From positions 1-62,800 of the forward strand of contig JAHQWH010000012.1 of the NCBI GenBank assembly GCA_029856105.1: a stretch of 62,800 bases of DNA. The letters run 5' to 3'. A model generated the notes under the pieces. It worked only from the letters and a program-made list of their open reading frames with translations, did not search any database and had not been told where the DNA came from. The translations under genes and the position numbers were made by a program. The number at the start of each line of letters is the position of its first letter. The stretch's first letter is position 1. Shown piece after piece: positions 61,481 to 62,800 of the stretch. Origin of the DNA: Promethearchaeia archaeon (GTDB lineage Archaea > Asgardarchaeota > Lokiarchaeia > Sigyniarchaeales > SOKP01).

Positions 61481-62557
61481 TTAAAAAGTCCTCATAAATA
61501 TAAAATCGGAGAACTCACTAAAGAAAATCTTTTGATTTTTATTTAAATCTGGATAAATATCTTTAAGATGATCGTTTGCTTGACTAATCAAATTTTTAGA
61601 AAAGTGTTCCGCAATAATTATAGCATTAGTTTCAGCGAAAACATCCATCACTTGTTTAACATCGCTTTTATTCAACTCTTCTTCTTTACGGTAAATTTCG
61701 TTTAAAATTTTGGATTGTTCCTCGTCTGTATTTTGAACGGCTAATATGTAAACGATCTTTTTCTTCCTTGCTTTAATATCATCTTGCATGTCAAGTATAT
61801 CGTCCCGAATGGCAGACGCTTGGCCCATCAAGGCCATTGCTTTACTTAATGGATTTATCTGATAATGCATATTACCTTTAGCTAAGATTGCTCCAATTTT
61901 CGTTGATTTTTCCAATAAACTAGCTCTTTGCATTTCCGCGATGTTTAAATACTGTTCTAAAGACATAGTAATATTGTGATAGCTCATATATTCCTCAACT
62001 ATTTGCCCTTTCATTAAATTATCCATTGCCGAGGTGTATTCGTTTAGAGCTAATAACTTTAAATTTTCTGGAAATTTTGAGGCTTTTATGATGTCAAAAC
62101 CTAATAGATAGCCTTGCGTACCGCCTAATATGCTCATGTCTCTGCCATAATTGTTGGCTAATTCGTCTTTATGCGGAGTCTCTAAGTTCTTAAAAACTTT
62201 ATTTAATTCGTTTTTAAGTTGAACATGAAAAGTAGGTTTACCTCTTCTTTCGATATCACCATCCATAAGGTCGTCATGTATTATATGACCACTATGTAAC
62301 AACTCTACGGCCAGAGATACTTTCCTAATTTTATCTAGTTGATTATCCAAATAAAGAGGATTTACAATGCCAATAAACGCAGCGATTAACAAAATTGGAT
62401 GAAGTCGTTTCGCCTTTTTATTTAAAATAAATTCTTGAAGTTGTGTGAAAAAATCTTTTAGTAGAATTTCTTTCTCATTATTGTTCAAATACATAAAATA
62501 GGCTTCTAATTCTTTATCGATAGCAGCTTTCTCTACTTTTAGGAATTCTTCGATCAT
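61481..62557 (-). CDS. Polyprenyl (GGPP-type) synthase
   Basis: A 358-residue isoprenyl diphosphate synthase. The first Asp-rich motif is HIIHDDLMDGD with RRGKPTFH, and the second is IRDDILDMQDD; LNEYTSAMDNLMKGQIVEEY gives the middle helices. It condenses IPP with allylic diphosphates, in archaea usually to GGPP for lipids. The chain length cannot be set from sequence alone, but the residues before the first motif (AVELLHSGHI) are small, which permits C20 or longer. The protein is longer than many GGPP synthases (about 300-330). Convergent with the small GTPase gene. Confidence 0.92.
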   Translation of the reverse strand: MIEEFLKVEKAAIDKELEAYFMYLNNNEKEILLKDFFTQLQEFILNKKAKRLHPILLIAAFIGIVNPLYLDNQLDKIRKVSLAVELLHSGHIIHDDLMDGDIERRGKPTFHVQLKNELNKVFKNLETPHKDELANNYGRDMSILGGTQGYLLGFDIIKASKFPENLKLLALNEYTSAMDNLMKGQIVEEYMSYHNITMSLEQYLNIAEMQRASLLEKSTKIGAILAKGNMHYQINPLSKAMALMGQASAIRDDILDMQDDIKARKKKIVYILAVQNTDEEQSKILNEIYRKEEELNKSDVKQVMDVFAETNAIIIAEHFSKNLISQANDHLKDIYPDLNKNQKIFFSEFSDFIFMRTF

Positions 62558-62706
62558 TGTAAAATCACAAAATTTTCTTAAACAATTCGTATTAATATAG
62601 AATTAATAATAATATATCTTTTTGTGTGTTGTTAAACAACATTTTTATTATTATCTTTCCAATATTTCTTAAGCTCGTTAAAAATTATAAAAAGTGTGAT
62701 TAAAAA

Positions 62707-62800
62707 ATGCTTCTTGCCGTTGTGTCTGATTCACACGACAATCGAGAAAATATATTAAAAGCAGTTTCAATAATCAACGATAAAGGTGTGGATGCACTTA
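62707..62800 (+). CDS. YfcE/MJ0936-type phosphodiesterase (cut by window edge)
   Basis: The frame opens MLLAVVSDSHDNRENILKAV and continues to the edge, 31 codons. DSHDN is metallophosphoesterase motif I of the small YfcE/Vps29-type family. The remaining motifs lie beyond the window. Start ATG at 62707. Confidence 0.8.
   Translation, partial: MLLAVVSDSHDNRENILKAVSIINDKGVDAL

Noticed and set aside
1..62800. CRISPR arrays, insertion sequences, rRNA
   Set aside because: No regular direct repeats with spacers, no transposase-like proteins or flanking inverted repeats, and no rRNA-like conserved blocks were seen.

Overview
The window is strongly AT-rich, with short T-rich intergenic regions, frequent TTG/GTG starts and compact genes. 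It carries an archaeal information-processing core (tRNA-splicing endonuclease subunit, PIN-domain ATPase, Hel308/Ski2-like helicase, GGPP-synthase-type prenyl synthase) alongside eukaryote-like families: an actin-related protein, a ubiquitin-like protein with a Gly-Gly tail, a Ras-superfamily GTPase, a DRG-like TGS GTPase and two longin-type proteins. This mix, plus the N-terminal domain typical of Lokiarchaeal leucine-rich-repeat proteins at the left edge, points to an Asgard archaeon, most likely of the Lokiarchaeia. That placement is an inference from gene content. I saw no rRNA, tRNA, CRISPR array or insertion sequence.

Layout. 0-6.4 kb: LRR-type protein (cut by the edge), a winged-helix/zinc-ribbon regulator, a proline-rich mini-protein, the ubiquitin-like protein, a DUF362-ferredoxin, a double flavodoxin-fold reductase and an orphan hydrogenase-maturation protease. 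6.4-16 kb: a GPH-type transporter, an SDR, the endA-like/PIN-ATPase operon, ACT, sirtuin, PHP and APC permease genes. 16-25 kb: a membrane-anchored coiled-coil protein, a truncated AlkD-like gene, a metallophosphoesterase, a PfkB kinase, a membrane hydrolase and small zinc proteins. 25-30.6 kb: a metal-uptake locus (DtxR-type regulator, ZnuA/B/C-like ABC transporter, tandem palindromic operators), a threonine-synthase-like protein with a C-terminal winged helix, and an ECF S component. 30.8-40.5 kb: a histidine kinase, a GH20-like hexosaminidase, a membrane acyltransferase, a DnaJ-type zinc-finger protein and a helicase.

40.8-49.4 kb: a pair of small membrane proteins; a longin / DRG-like GTPase / longin cluster; FolD; a secreted prenyltransferase-fold protein; an actin-related protein with two zinc ribbons inserted before its last subdomain; and a ModE-type regulator followed in frame by a CBS half. 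49.5-56.2 kb: an MBL hydrolase, a heliorhodopsin with an upstream perfect hairpin, a HAD phosphatase and a 913-residue HEAT/winged-helix-like protein. 56.3-62.8 kb: PurH and IMP dehydrogenase (purine synthesis, served by FolD's formyl-folate), a radical SAM protein, a small GTPase, a polyprenyl synthase and the start of a YfcE-type phosphodiesterase.

The items most worth attention are the zinc-ribbon actin-related protein with changed catalytic positions, the longin-GTPase-longin cluster, the ubiquitin-like protein with a one-residue tail after Gly-Gly, the heliorhodopsin with its upstream hairpin, the splicing endonuclease subunit lacking the catalytic His, the apparent ATT start of the threonine-synthase-like gene, and the HTH/CBS pair separated by one in-frame stop.
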